This document shows positions 1-5,657 of a DNA stretch of 9,444 nucleotides, one piece after another. Position 1 is the first letter of the stretch. Every line of letters begins with the position of its first letter. The stretch comes from an uncultured Lacibacter sp. GTDB lineage: Bacteria > Bacteroidota > Bacteroidia > Chitinophagales > Chitinophagaceae. The notes beneath the pieces are model-generated. The model saw nothing but the letters and a program-made list of their open reading frames with translations. It was not told the DNA's origin and ran no database searches. The position numbers were made by a program, and so were the translations under genes. The stretch is taken from assembly GCF_946479605.1 (NCBI RefSeq), contig NZ_CAMLGT010000148.1, positions 1 through 9,444 on the forward strand. The letters run 5' to 3'.

Positions 1-552
1 CTTGTTGATTACGAACGCACCATTGGTAAAAACTGGTTCTATTCGCAAGGTGCAAACTTTGAGTTCAACATTCCATGGTTAGAATTGGTGAATGGTGTTC
101 GCTACAACCTGAACTATGCTGATTTCCGTGATGCAGGCCAATCCATTACACGCCAAAGCACTTGGACGCTTAGCAGTGATGCCCGTTTTGATTTTGGTGC
201 AGGATTTATTTTCCGTTGGGATTTCGATTACACCATCAACCAGGGGCTTGCACAAGGTGTACAAAAGAACATCGCCCTGCTGAATGCATCACTTGAAAAA
301 GAAGTATTCAAGAAAAAGAACGGTGTATTCCGTTTGGCAGGTTTCGACATCTTCAAACAAAACACCAACGTAAGCCGCAGCATCAACTCAAACTTTATTA
401 CCGATACACGTACCAACCGTTTAACGCAATACTTCATGCTCAGCTTTACGTATCGTCTCAACAAGTTTAAAGGACAGCAACCACAGCAGCAAAACAATAT
501 GCGCCGCATGGGTGGCGGCGGTATGCGCATCAATGATGGTGAAATGAATTAA
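1..552 (+). CDS. Outer-membrane beta-barrel protein, C-terminal part (5' end outside window)
   Basis: The frame is open from base 1 to the TAA at 550-552, giving 183 visible residues; the start lies to the left. The visible part shows alternating polar and aromatic/aliphatic stretches typical of transmembrane beta strands, such as WFYSQGANFEFNIPWLEL, VRYNLNYADF, FRWDFDYTINQG and YFMLSFTYRLNKF. This fits the C-terminal barrel of the large Bacteroidota outer-membrane proteins related to TonB-dependent receptors (OMP_b-brl_3 type); that family assignment is by resemblance. The last clear strand (YFMLSFTYRLNKF) is followed by a Gln-rich then Gly/Met/Arg-rich tail of about 27 residues (QQPQQQNN, RRMGGGGM), so the strand does not end at the C-terminus. 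The N-terminal plug and any carboxypeptidase-like domain cannot be seen, so the substrate and TonB dependence are unknown. A hairpin terminator follows directly. Confidence 0.8.
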   Translation, partial: LVDYERTIGKNWFYSQGANFEFNIPWLELVNGVRYNLNYADFRDAGQSITRQSTWTLSSDARFDFGAGFIFRWDFDYTINQGLAQGVQKNIALLNASLEKEVFKKKNGVFRLAGFDIFKQNTNVSRSINSNFITDTRTNRLTQYFMLSFTYRLNKFKGQQPQQQNNMRRMGGGGMRINDGEMN

Positions 553-570
553 TAAAAAATGTAACACTCG

Positions 571-598
571 AAAAGCAGTCCACACGGGCTGCTTTTTT
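571..598. terminator. Bidirectional hairpin terminator between convergent genes
   Basis: Arms at 571-581 (AAAAGCAGTCC) and 586-596 (GGGCTGCTTTT) form an 11-bp stem with one T-G wobble and an ACAC loop. A T run to 598 makes it a good plus-strand intrinsic terminator for the barrel gene. On the minus strand the hairpin is followed by TTTT, so it can also end the DUF3667 transcript. The DUF3667 stop codon (597-599) sits in the T run. Confidence 0.85.
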
Positions 599-1337
599 AT
601 GGCCGTTTGAAGAAGAAGGCAAAGTAAATCCAGTAAGTGCCTGTCACTAAAATAACAGTGGTTACCTGTGTACACAAAGCCACCAAAAATCCTTTTATAA
701 AATTGTTGCTCCTTTTTCCGTTATGGAACCGGCTGCTGGCCCAGCCATAATAACTGAACCATGCAAGAATGTAAACCGAAAGCATAAGGTAATACTGTGT
801 ATGCAACAGCATCCACAGCGGCGCAATTACCAGGCTGAAGAACACCGAACGCTCGCCGGAAGCATAAGCAGCCAACACCAGGTTCTCCGCAAAATTCTTT
901 CCGCCTTTCCTGAAAAACAATGTGCCGAATAAAGCAAGGAAAGGAACATTCAGGAAAATGATGAGGTTGATATGTTTGTTGAAAAACCCGGAAACAGGAT
1001 TTGGCGGCACACGGCTGTTTCCTGAAAAATTGGTAAAACCCGAGCTGATAAGAATAATGGAAGCGATACCCACCACCAGTATGAGAAAGGTAAACGGGTT
1101 AAAATATTTCATCCTCTTTCCTTCCACATATTCCCTTGCCACGGTTCCCGGCCTCAGCAATAACTGCCATACCAGCGAAAAAATACTTTTATCGGCATGG
1201 GTAACGGCGTGTATAAGGTCGTGCCAGATATGGCCTAATGAAATACGGTGCGTATCGGCTTTTTGCCCGCATTGCGGGCAAAAATGCTGCGATGGTTCCA
1301 GTGCAGAACCACAGTTTAAGCAGTTAGTTGAATGCAT
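597..1337 (-). CDS. DUF3667 family zinc-ribbon integral membrane protein
   Basis: The 246-residue protein begins with a small zinc ribbon, with CxxC pairs at Cys6/Cys9 and Cys20/Cys23 (CLNCG and FCPQCGQK). The amphipathic segment that follows carries the family-like block LLRPGTVAREYVEGKRMKYFNPFTF (residues 61-84, split here as LLRPGTVAREY and VEGKRMKYFNPFTF). Hydrophobic membrane segments lie near residues 81-99, 122-142, 164-198 (probably two) and 213-243. This order matches DUF3667, a family common in Bacteroidota with no established function; inner-membrane location is inferred. The ATG at 1335-1337 is chosen because the ribbon starts immediately after it. A weak TATTTTCA box (minus strand, 1356-1363) could be its -7 element. 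It converges on the upstream barrel gene and diverges from atpG. The function is unknown, and I see no partner gene that explains it. Confidence 0.85.
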   Translation of the reverse strand: MHSTNCLNCGSALEPSQHFCPQCGQKADTHRISLGHIWHDLIHAVTHADKSIFSLVWQLLLRPGTVAREYVEGKRMKYFNPFTFLILVVGIASIILISSGFTNFSGNSRVPPNPVSGFFNKHINLIIFLNVPFLALFGTLFFRKGGKNFAENLVLAAYASGERSVFFSLVIAPLWMLLHTQYYLMLSVYILAWFSYYGWASSRFHNGKRSNNFIKGFLVALCTQVTTVILVTGTYWIYFAFFFKRP

Positions 1338-1378
1338 AGTACAGCTTGGTTGGAATGAAAATAAGAAAATCGGCCCAT

Positions 1379-1432
1379 TCAGCAGGAAAAGCAGGTAGAT
1401 AGCCCTGCTGATAAACCCGCCTCAGCTTTTCC
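1379..1432. repeat. Overlapping, mutually exclusive inverted repeats in the divergent intergenic region
   Basis: TCAGCAGG (1379-1386) is complementary to CCTGCTGA (1404-1411). AGCAGG also recurs at 1390-1395 and can pair with CCTGCT (1404-1409). GGAAAAGC (1385-1392) is complementary to GCTTTTCC (1425-1432). The pairings share bases, so they cannot all form at once. The stretch lies upstream of the DUF3667 start on the minus strand and upstream of the atpG promoter on the plus strand. A role as an operator or leader structure is only a guess. Confidence 0.4.
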
Positions 1433-1445
1433 ACAATTTGCTGCG

Positions 1446-1465
1446 GGGATTGCACTTGTAATCCC
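1446..1465. promoter_or_regulatory. Dyad overlapping the atpG -33 element
   Basis: GGGATTGC (1446-1453) pairs with GTAATCCC (1458-1465): eight base pairs including one G-T wobble, with an ACTT loop. It covers the proposed -33 TTG (1450-1452) of the atpG promoter. There is no T run after it, so it is not an intrinsic terminator. An operator for a dimeric regulator is possible but unproven. Confidence 0.35.
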
Positions 1466-1481
1466 GATTCCATTACCTTTG
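1450..1481 (+). promoter_or_regulatory. Bacteroidota-type promoter of atpG
   Basis: TACCTTTG at 1474-1481 matches the Bacteroidota -7 consensus TAnnTTTG exactly. A TTG at 1450-1452 lies 21 bases upstream, within the spacing known for the -33 element. Transcription would begin around 1485-1490, leaving a leader of about 20 bases before the ATG at 1509. This argues against translation from the in-frame TTG at 1479, which would fall inside the promoter. Confidence 0.6.
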
Positions 1482-1508
1482 CGGCCTGAAAATAAACGTT
1501 TAAAACAG

Positions 1509-2396
1509 ATGCCCGGACAATTAAAAGAGGTACGTAACAGGATCAAAAGTGTACAAAGCACCCAGCAGATCACCAAAGCAATGAAAATGGTGAGTGCTGC
1601 TAAACTGCGTAAAGCCCAGGATGCCATCATTCAGATGCGCCCTTACGCTCAAAAACTGCAGGAAATGCTGAGCAATATTGTGAGCAACAGCGATGGCAGT
1701 GTGAGCATGAAGCTGGCTACTGAGCGCCCTGTAAACAAAGTGCTTGTTATCCTTGTTACCAGCGACCGTGGTTTGTGCGGTGGTTACAATGCCAACCTCG
1801 TTAAGCTGGCCCGCCAGGTAATTGCTGAACAATATGCTGATCAGAACAGCAAAGGCAATGTACAGATCTGGGGCATTGGTAAAAAAGGTTACGAAGCCAT
1901 GCAGCGTACCGGTTTTAAAACAAACGATACCTTCAAAGATATTTTCCTGAACCTTACGTTTGAAAACGTACAAAAAGCGTCGGCTGCGGCAATGGATGCT
2001 TTTGTAAAAGGCGAATTTGATGTGGTGGAACTGGTGTACAGTCAGTTTAAAAACGCAGCTACACAGCAGTTTAAATTGGAACGTTTCCTTCCTATTCCAA
2101 AAGTGGAAAACAAAGAAGGAGCCGCCAAGACCAAATCTGATTTCATTTTCGAACCGGGCAAAGAAGAACTCATTACCGAGTTAATGCCGAAGATCCTCAA
2201 TACACAATTATTTAAAGCTGTTTTGGATGCAAGTGCTTCTGAGCATGGTGCCCGTATGACGGCGATGGATAAAGCAAGCGATAACGCCAATGAGTTGTTG
2301 CGTTCACTCCGCATCAGCTACAACCGTGCACGCCAGGCAGCCATCACTACCGAACTTACCGAGATCGTAAGTGGTGCAGCAGCATTAAATGGATAA
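1509..2396 (+). CDS. atpG: F-type ATP synthase gamma subunit
   Basis: This is the central rotor shaft of F1F0 ATP synthase: its two terminal helices form a coiled coil inside the alpha3-beta3 head and couple proton flow to ATP synthesis. The 295-residue product opens with the family N-terminus (QLKEVRNRIKSVQSTQQITK, MKMVSAAKLRKAQ), has the conserved TSDRGLCGGYN turn at residues 84-94, and ends with the C-terminal helix signature (SEHGARMTAMDKASDNA from residue 244, then NRARQAAITTELTEIVSGAA). It looks complete. The ATG at 1509 is preferred over an in-frame TTG at 1479 because the family starts at this methionine and the TTG overlaps the promoter. No Shine-Dalgarno is visible, as is usual in Bacteroidota. 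The gene is not preceded by atpA or followed by atpD; its neighbours are a divergent DUF3667 gene and scpB, so it is separated from the rest of the ATP synthase genes. Confidence 0.97.
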   Translation: MPGQLKEVRNRIKSVQSTQQITKAMKMVSAAKLRKAQDAIIQMRPYAQKLQEMLSNIVSNSDGSVSMKLATERPVNKVLVILVTSDRGLCGGYNANLVKLARQVIAEQYADQNSKGNVQIWGIGKKGYEAMQRTGFKTNDTFKDIFLNLTFENVQKASAAAMDAFVKGEFDVVELVYSQFKNAATQQFKLERFLPIPKVENKEGAAKTKSDFIFEPGKEELITELMPKILNTQLFKAVLDASASEHGARMTAMDKASDNANELLRSLRISYNRARQAAITTELTEIVSGAAALNG

Positions 2397-2404
2397 TTTC
2401 ACAA

Positions 2405-2458
2405 TTGATAATTGATAATGGGCAGCATTATCAATTATGCATTATCAATTATTAATTA
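2405..2458. repeat. AT-rich heptad tandem repeats arranged as an inverted repeat
   Basis: Two head-to-tail TTGATAA heptamers (2405-2411, 2412-2418) face four heptamers of the opposite orientation: TTATCAA (2428-2434), TTATGCA (2435-2441), TTATCAA (2442-2448) and TTATTAA (2449-2455). The arms 2408-2420 and 2426-2438 make a perfect 13-bp stem with a GGCAG loop. The 13-mer CATTATCAATTAT is directly repeated at 2426-2438 and 2440-2452, so the left arm can pair with either copy. The element fills most of the atpG-scpB gap. It has no GC-rich stem and T tract, so it is not a typical terminator. Confidence 0.8.
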
Positions 2459-2463
2459 CATAG

Positions 2464-3372
2464 ATGGAATTAAGTGTTATCATCCCGCATATTGAAGCGC
2501 TGATCTTTGCAGCTGAGCGTCCGCTTACTACCCTGGAACTTTGCGACCTGGTGAATAATGCCCTGGGCTTTATTGAAGACCGTGCAAGTCTTGACCAGAC
2601 AGAAGCAGCCATAGCAGCCATCAAAGAAAAATACTCAGCCGAGTTTTACCCGTTCGAAGTGCGTGAAAGCGGTGGTGGCTGGCAGTTCCTTACCAAAAGG
2701 GATTATCATAAAACCGTAGCACAGATCAACGGTGATAAATTCCTGAAACGCTTAAGTACTGCAGCGTTGGAAACCTTATCCATCATTGCCTACAAGCAAC
2801 CCATCACCAAAGGTGAAATGGAAGCCATTCGTGGTGTGAGCTGCGATTATGCCGTACAAAAGCTGCTGGAAAAAGAACTGATCGTGATTGTTGGACGTAA
2901 TGAAAAACTGCCTGGACATCCGTTAGTGTACAGCACTTCCCGTACGTTCATGGATTATTTCGGCATCAATTCGCCGGAAGATCTGCCAAAGATCAAAGAG
3001 GTTATTTCAACAGATATTATTGACCCAACAGCCGTACAAAGTGATACACTACAGGTAGCAGGTGAAGAAGCGCAGGAACTTTCAACAAATGAAACATTGG
3101 TGGTAACAGAAGATGGCGAGTTACTGGAACAGCCCGTTGTTGAAATAACAGAAGAGAATACCCAAGAAATAGTGATTGAAGAAACAGCTGCAGAAGAGAA
3201 CAGTGAAGAAAGTAAAGAAGAAGAAATGCTGAGTGAAGTTGAAGAAGAGATAATCGAAGAAGAAGAAGAAACTACTGAAGAAGAAACTGAACAAGGTGCT
3301 GATGAGGAAAGTGAAGAAGATGCAGCAGAAGGAGATGACGAGGATACAACCGAAGAAGAAACAAAATCGTAA
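2464..3372 (+). CDS. scpB: Segregation and condensation protein B with an acidic C-terminal tail
   Basis: ScpB is the winged-helix kite subunit that, with ScpA, bridges the SMC heads and helps chromosome condensation and segregation. Residues 1-165 cover the two winged-helix domains: the N-terminal IEALIFAAERPLTTLEL, the FEVRESGGGWQFLTK turn, and the highly conserved LSTAALETLSIIAYKQPITK (97-116), followed by EAIRGVSCDYAVQKLLEKELI, GRNEKLPGHPLVYSTS and FMDYFGI. From about residue 185 to 302 there is a low-complexity tail that becomes almost pure Glu/Asp/Ser/Thr after residue 230 and ends in KS. Many ScpB proteins are close to 200 residues, so the tail adds roughly a third of the length. ATG 2464 follows the heptad repeat with no obvious Shine-Dalgarno and no clear promoter, so read-through from atpG is plausible. 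scpA is not in the window. Confidence 0.95.
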   Translation: MELSVIIPHIEALIFAAERPLTTLELCDLVNNALGFIEDRASLDQTEAAIAAIKEKYSAEFYPFEVRESGGGWQFLTKRDYHKTVAQINGDKFLKRLSTAALETLSIIAYKQPITKGEMEAIRGVSCDYAVQKLLEKELIVIVGRNEKLPGHPLVYSTSRTFMDYFGINSPEDLPKIKEVISTDIIDPTAVQSDTLQVAGEEAQELSTNETLVVTEDGELLEQPVVEITEENTQEIVIEETAAEENSEESKEEEMLSEVEEEIIEEEEETTEEETEQGADEESEEDAAEGDDEDTTEEETKS

Positions 3373-3375
3373 TAG

Positions 3376-3405
3376 AAACCCCGACCGAAACGTCGGGGTT
3401 TTTCT
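3376..3405 (+). terminator. Intrinsic terminator after scpB
   Basis: A perfect 10-bp stem, AAACCCCGAC (3376-3385) with GTCGGGGTTT (3392-3401), has a six-base CGAAAC loop and a T-rich tail (to about 3408, one C interrupting). It starts four bases after the scpB stop and should end the scpB transcript before lysA. Confidence 0.9.
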
Positions 3406-3442
3406 TTTACAGAATAGCTTACAGATGGTCGTTTCACAATAG

Positions 3443-3498
3443 AGTCAGGCCGCCGTTGCCGCTCTGTAAATCTTCAGGAAAGATCAAGCGGCCAGACT
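3443..3498. repeat. Imperfect inverted repeat upstream of lysA
   Basis: AGTCAGGCCGC (3443-3453) and GCGGCCAGACT (3488-3498) pair over 11 positions with one A-A mismatch. The 34-base loop contains a small nested stem (ATCTT 3470-3474 with AAGAT 3480-3484). The element is upstream of the proposed lysA -7 box, so if that promoter is used it is a DNA element and not part of the mRNA. Its role is unknown. Confidence 0.45.
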
Positions 3499-3528
3499 TA
3501 ACAAGAACCTGTTTTTAAACTAATTTCG
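3498..3528 (+). promoter_or_regulatory. Putative lysA promoter
   Basis: TAATTTCG at 3521-3528 differs from TAnnTTTG at one base. TTA at 3498-3500 lies 20 bases upstream as a weak -33 element. The box is followed by GCAGCC, similar to the GCGGCC that follows the atpG -7 box. The implied leader is only 10-15 bases. The match is moderate. Confidence 0.35.
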
Positions 3529-3546
3529 CAGCCAGCAAAAATTACA

Positions 3547-4755
3547 ATGACGACCACAATACCCACCAACCAGCTTTTAGCTATTGCAGCAACATACGGC
3601 ACGCCGGTTTATGTGTATGATGCAAACAAGATCAAAACACAATACGAAAAACTGGTGAACGGTTTTTCTGTTTTGGATACACGCATTTTTTATGCATCGA
3701 AGGCTTTGACCAATCTGCATGTGATCAAATACATCAACAGTCTTGGTTGTAATATCGATTGCAGCAGCATTAACGAAGTAAAGCTGGCCTTGCATGCAGG
3801 TGTGAAACCCGAAAATGTATTGTACACCAGCAACGGTATTTCGTTTGCAGAAATTGAAGAAGCGGTTGCAGCAGGTGTACACATCAACATCGACAGTTTA
3901 TCGAACCTTGAAAAGTTTGGAAAGAAATACGGCCACAGTTACCCTGTTGGAATCCGTCTTCGCCCAAACATTATGGCAGGTGGCAACTTGAAAATTTCTA
4001 CCGGTCACAATAAAAGCAAGTTTGGTATTCCTGTTGAACAAATCAACGAACTGGAGCAAATTGTAAAAAACAAGAACATCTTCATCCGCACATTGCATAT
4101 TCACACCGGCAGCGAAATAAAAGATGCTGAAGTATTTGTAAAAGGCATTGAAGTATTGTTCGATCTTATTCCGCATTTTCCTGAGCTGGAAGTCATTGAT
4201 CTCGGCGGTGGTTTTAAAGTGCCATACATGGAGCACGAAAAAGAAACCAACATTGGTGAGCTTGCACAAAAGCTGAAACAGGCATTTACAGATCATCCAT
4301 TGGCGAATGGAAAAGAATTGCAAGTGTGGTTTGAGCCGGGTAAGTTTTTAGTAAGTGAGTGTGGTTATTTACTGGCTGAAGTAAATGTGGTGAAACGAAA
4401 TGCAGATGTCATCATTGCCGGCATCAACACCGGGTTAAATCACCTCATTCGCCCCATGATGTATGATGCGTATCATTACATCAGCAATTTAAGTAACCCC
4501 AACGGTGAGGAAAAGAAACACATGATCACCGGTTATATCTGCGAAACAGATACGTTTGCCAGCGACCGCATGTTGCCCGAAATAAAAGAGGGCGATATTC
4601 TCTGCATACACAATGCAGGTGCTTATGGCTATGAAATGAGCAGCAATTATAATTCACGTTACCGTCCGGCAGAAGTACTGGTAAAAGATGGTGAAGCAAT
4701 ATTGATCCGTAAAAGAGAAAGCTTTGAAGATCTGTTAAAGAATATTACAGCATAG
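3547..4755 (+). CDS. lysA: Diaminopimelate decarboxylase
   Basis: This PLP-dependent enzyme decarboxylates meso-diaminopimelate to L-lysine, the last step of the DAP pathway. The 402-residue protein has the fold-type III layout: an alanine-racemase-like TIM barrel with the PLP-binding lysine in FYASKAL (Lys52), HIHTGSE (184-190), the phosphate-binding GGG at 220-222, and EPG at 263-265. The C-terminal beta domain carries the active-site Cys332 in GYICETDTFASDR and the NAGAYGYEMSSNYN block (356-369). Length is normal for the family and all key motifs are present. Related ornithine/arginine decarboxylases and carboxynorspermidine decarboxylase share the fold, but the CE(T)D and NAGAYG motifs favour LysA. 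ATG 3547 gives a normal N-terminus. The gene stands alone between two terminators; no lysine riboswitch is visible in the short upstream region. Confidence 0.95.
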   Translation: MTTTIPTNQLLAIAATYGTPVYVYDANKIKTQYEKLVNGFSVLDTRIFYASKALTNLHVIKYINSLGCNIDCSSINEVKLALHAGVKPENVLYTSNGISFAEIEEAVAAGVHINIDSLSNLEKFGKKYGHSYPVGIRLRPNIMAGGNLKISTGHNKSKFGIPVEQINELEQIVKNKNIFIRTLHIHTGSEIKDAEVFVKGIEVLFDLIPHFPELEVIDLGGGFKVPYMEHEKETNIGELAQKLKQAFTDHPLANGKELQVWFEPGKFLVSECGYLLAEVNVVKRNADVIIAGINTGLNHLIRPMMYDAYHYISNLSNPNGEEKKHMITGYICETDTFASDRMLPEIKEGDILCIHNAGAYGYEMSSNYNSRYRPAEVLVKDGEAILIRKRESFEDLLKNITA

Positions 4756-4786
4756 AAAATCGGGACTACTTAGTCCCGATTTTTTT
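4756..4786. terminator. Bidirectional terminator between lysA and the convergent barrel gene
   Basis: AAAATCGGGACT (4756-4767) and AGTCCCGATTTT (4772-4783) form a perfect 12-bp stem with a four-base loop, beginning directly after the lysA TAG and followed by T to 4786. The minus-strand reading also ends in TTTT. The stop codon of the opposing gene (4766-4768) is inside the stem-loop. Confidence 0.9.
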
Positions 4787-5518
4787 AAATACTGACAATT
4801 GCAAAAACAAATAGCGTTCATTGTATCGATCACTTTCTAAACCTAACTCCCATTCTGATTGTGGATTTGTGTTGTAGATATACTCATAGTGATACAGCTT
4901 ATTCGGCTTATTAAACTCATTGTACACTCCTGCACCAAATTCAATCGCTAAAGTTTTTGAAAGAGGGATTGCTGCCTGCAAGGAAAATACCCCCGCAAAC
5001 CGAACTGATGGACGATTGGCGTTTATACCTATTATTTCTCGACTAATAGCAGTATCAGGATTTACAAATTCAAATTGGTAGTTTTCAAAACTGCTTGTTC
5101 GTTTTGCTAAGGTGAATCCTGTATTTACTCCCAGCTTTGCTGATAACCCAAACTTTTTGCTATCGACAATATCCCGAATAATTGCAACTGAAGGATGAAC
5201 AGTATTAACCCGCAACAAAACAGAACTATGAAAATTAGAAAAATCTGTACGAACATTATTTTGTTGATAATTTAAACTTGCTTCAGCCTGCCATTTTTGA
5301 AATTTATATCGATATACTATTCCTGCATTATATAGAAATGAAGTTTTGTAGGCAGCCGTTCCTAATGATGGGTATCTTAGAATCCGGCTATCTGTTAGAC
5401 GACCATTAACATTACTTGACTTCGCATTTATACCAGTTGAAAAAGTAACTCCTGCCTGATGTTGAGAGAAACCGCTACTTGAAAAAAGCAACAATAAAAT
5501 TGTAAAGATTTTTCGCAT
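4766..5518 (-). CDS. Small outer-membrane beta-barrel-like protein with signal peptide
   Basis: The 250-residue protein begins with a clear signal peptide: MRK, then a hydrophobic run (IFTILLLLFSSSGFS), with likely cleavage just before or after Gln19. The rest alternates short strands with aromatic and glycine residues and ends on a strand-like segment (YLFLQLSVFKKIG), as in 8- to 10-stranded outer-membrane barrels of the Bacteroidota porin-like/PorT-like group. The exact family is uncertain and I do not recognise a specific function. ATG at 5516-5518 is chosen because the signal peptide starts there. The gene is visibly AT-rich: my hand count for 5041-5340 is about 32% G+C, against about 46% for 7501-7800 in maeB. 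Its stop codon lies inside the lysA terminator. A weak TATTTTCA box (minus strand, 5549-5556) may be its -7 element. Recent acquisition or relaxed selection are both possible. Confidence 0.75.
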   Translation of the reverse strand: MRKIFTILLLLFSSSGFSQHQAGVTFSTGINAKSSNVNGRLTDSRILRYPSLGTAAYKTSFLYNAGIVYRYKFQKWQAEASLNYQQNNVRTDFSNFHSSVLLRVNTVHPSVAIIRDIVDSKKFGLSAKLGVNTGFTLAKRTSSFENYQFEFVNPDTAISREIIGINANRPSVRFAGVFSLQAAIPLSKTLAIEFGAGVYNEFNKPNKLYHYEYIYNTNPQSEWELGLESDRYNERYLFLQLSVFKKIGTK

Positions 5519-5605
5519 TTATTCAACCGATTTGTATGAAATGATTTCTGAAAATATAAAAGAATATCAAAAATCACCTCTTCACCCCACTTTTCATTCT
5601 TTTCG

Positions 5606-5617
5606 TACCTTGCCGCT
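5606..5617 (+). promoter_or_regulatory. Putative maeB -7 element
   Basis: TACCTTGCCGCT resembles the atpG promoter core TACCTTTGCGGC but has one T fewer. No convincing -33 TTG is present at the usual distance, so this is tentative. It would give a leader of about 40 bases before ATG 5658. Confidence 0.3.
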
Positions 5618-5657
5618 CTGATTAGATTGTTAACGATTGATTGCATAACTGAAACGT

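Noticed and set aside
922..1398. Plus-strand open frame of 158 residues with apparent CxxC pieces
   Set aside because: It is antisense to the DUF3667 gene and its cysteine pair is a mirror of the zinc-ribbon codons; no family resemblance.
1479..1508. Ten-residue N-terminal extension of AtpG from a TTG start
   Set aside because: The TTG is part of the TACCTTTG promoter box and the gamma-subunit family begins at the methionine encoded at 1509.
2405..2458. CRISPR-like array
   Set aside because: The units are 7 bases, contiguous and without spacers.
2955..3437. Serine-rich 160-residue open frame on the minus strand
   Set aside because: It is the antisense image of the GAA-rich acidic tail of scpB; the low-complexity Ser runs are a by-product of that repeat.
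3406..3546. Lysine riboswitch upstream of lysA
   Set aside because: The space is too short for the L-box core, its conserved helices are not visible, and the likely promoter lies at its 3' end, leaving almost no leader.
5428..5646. Minus-strand 72-residue open frame upstream of the barrel gene
   Set aside because: It overlaps the barrel gene's signal peptide in another frame, crosses AT-rich intergenic DNA and has no domain or start support.
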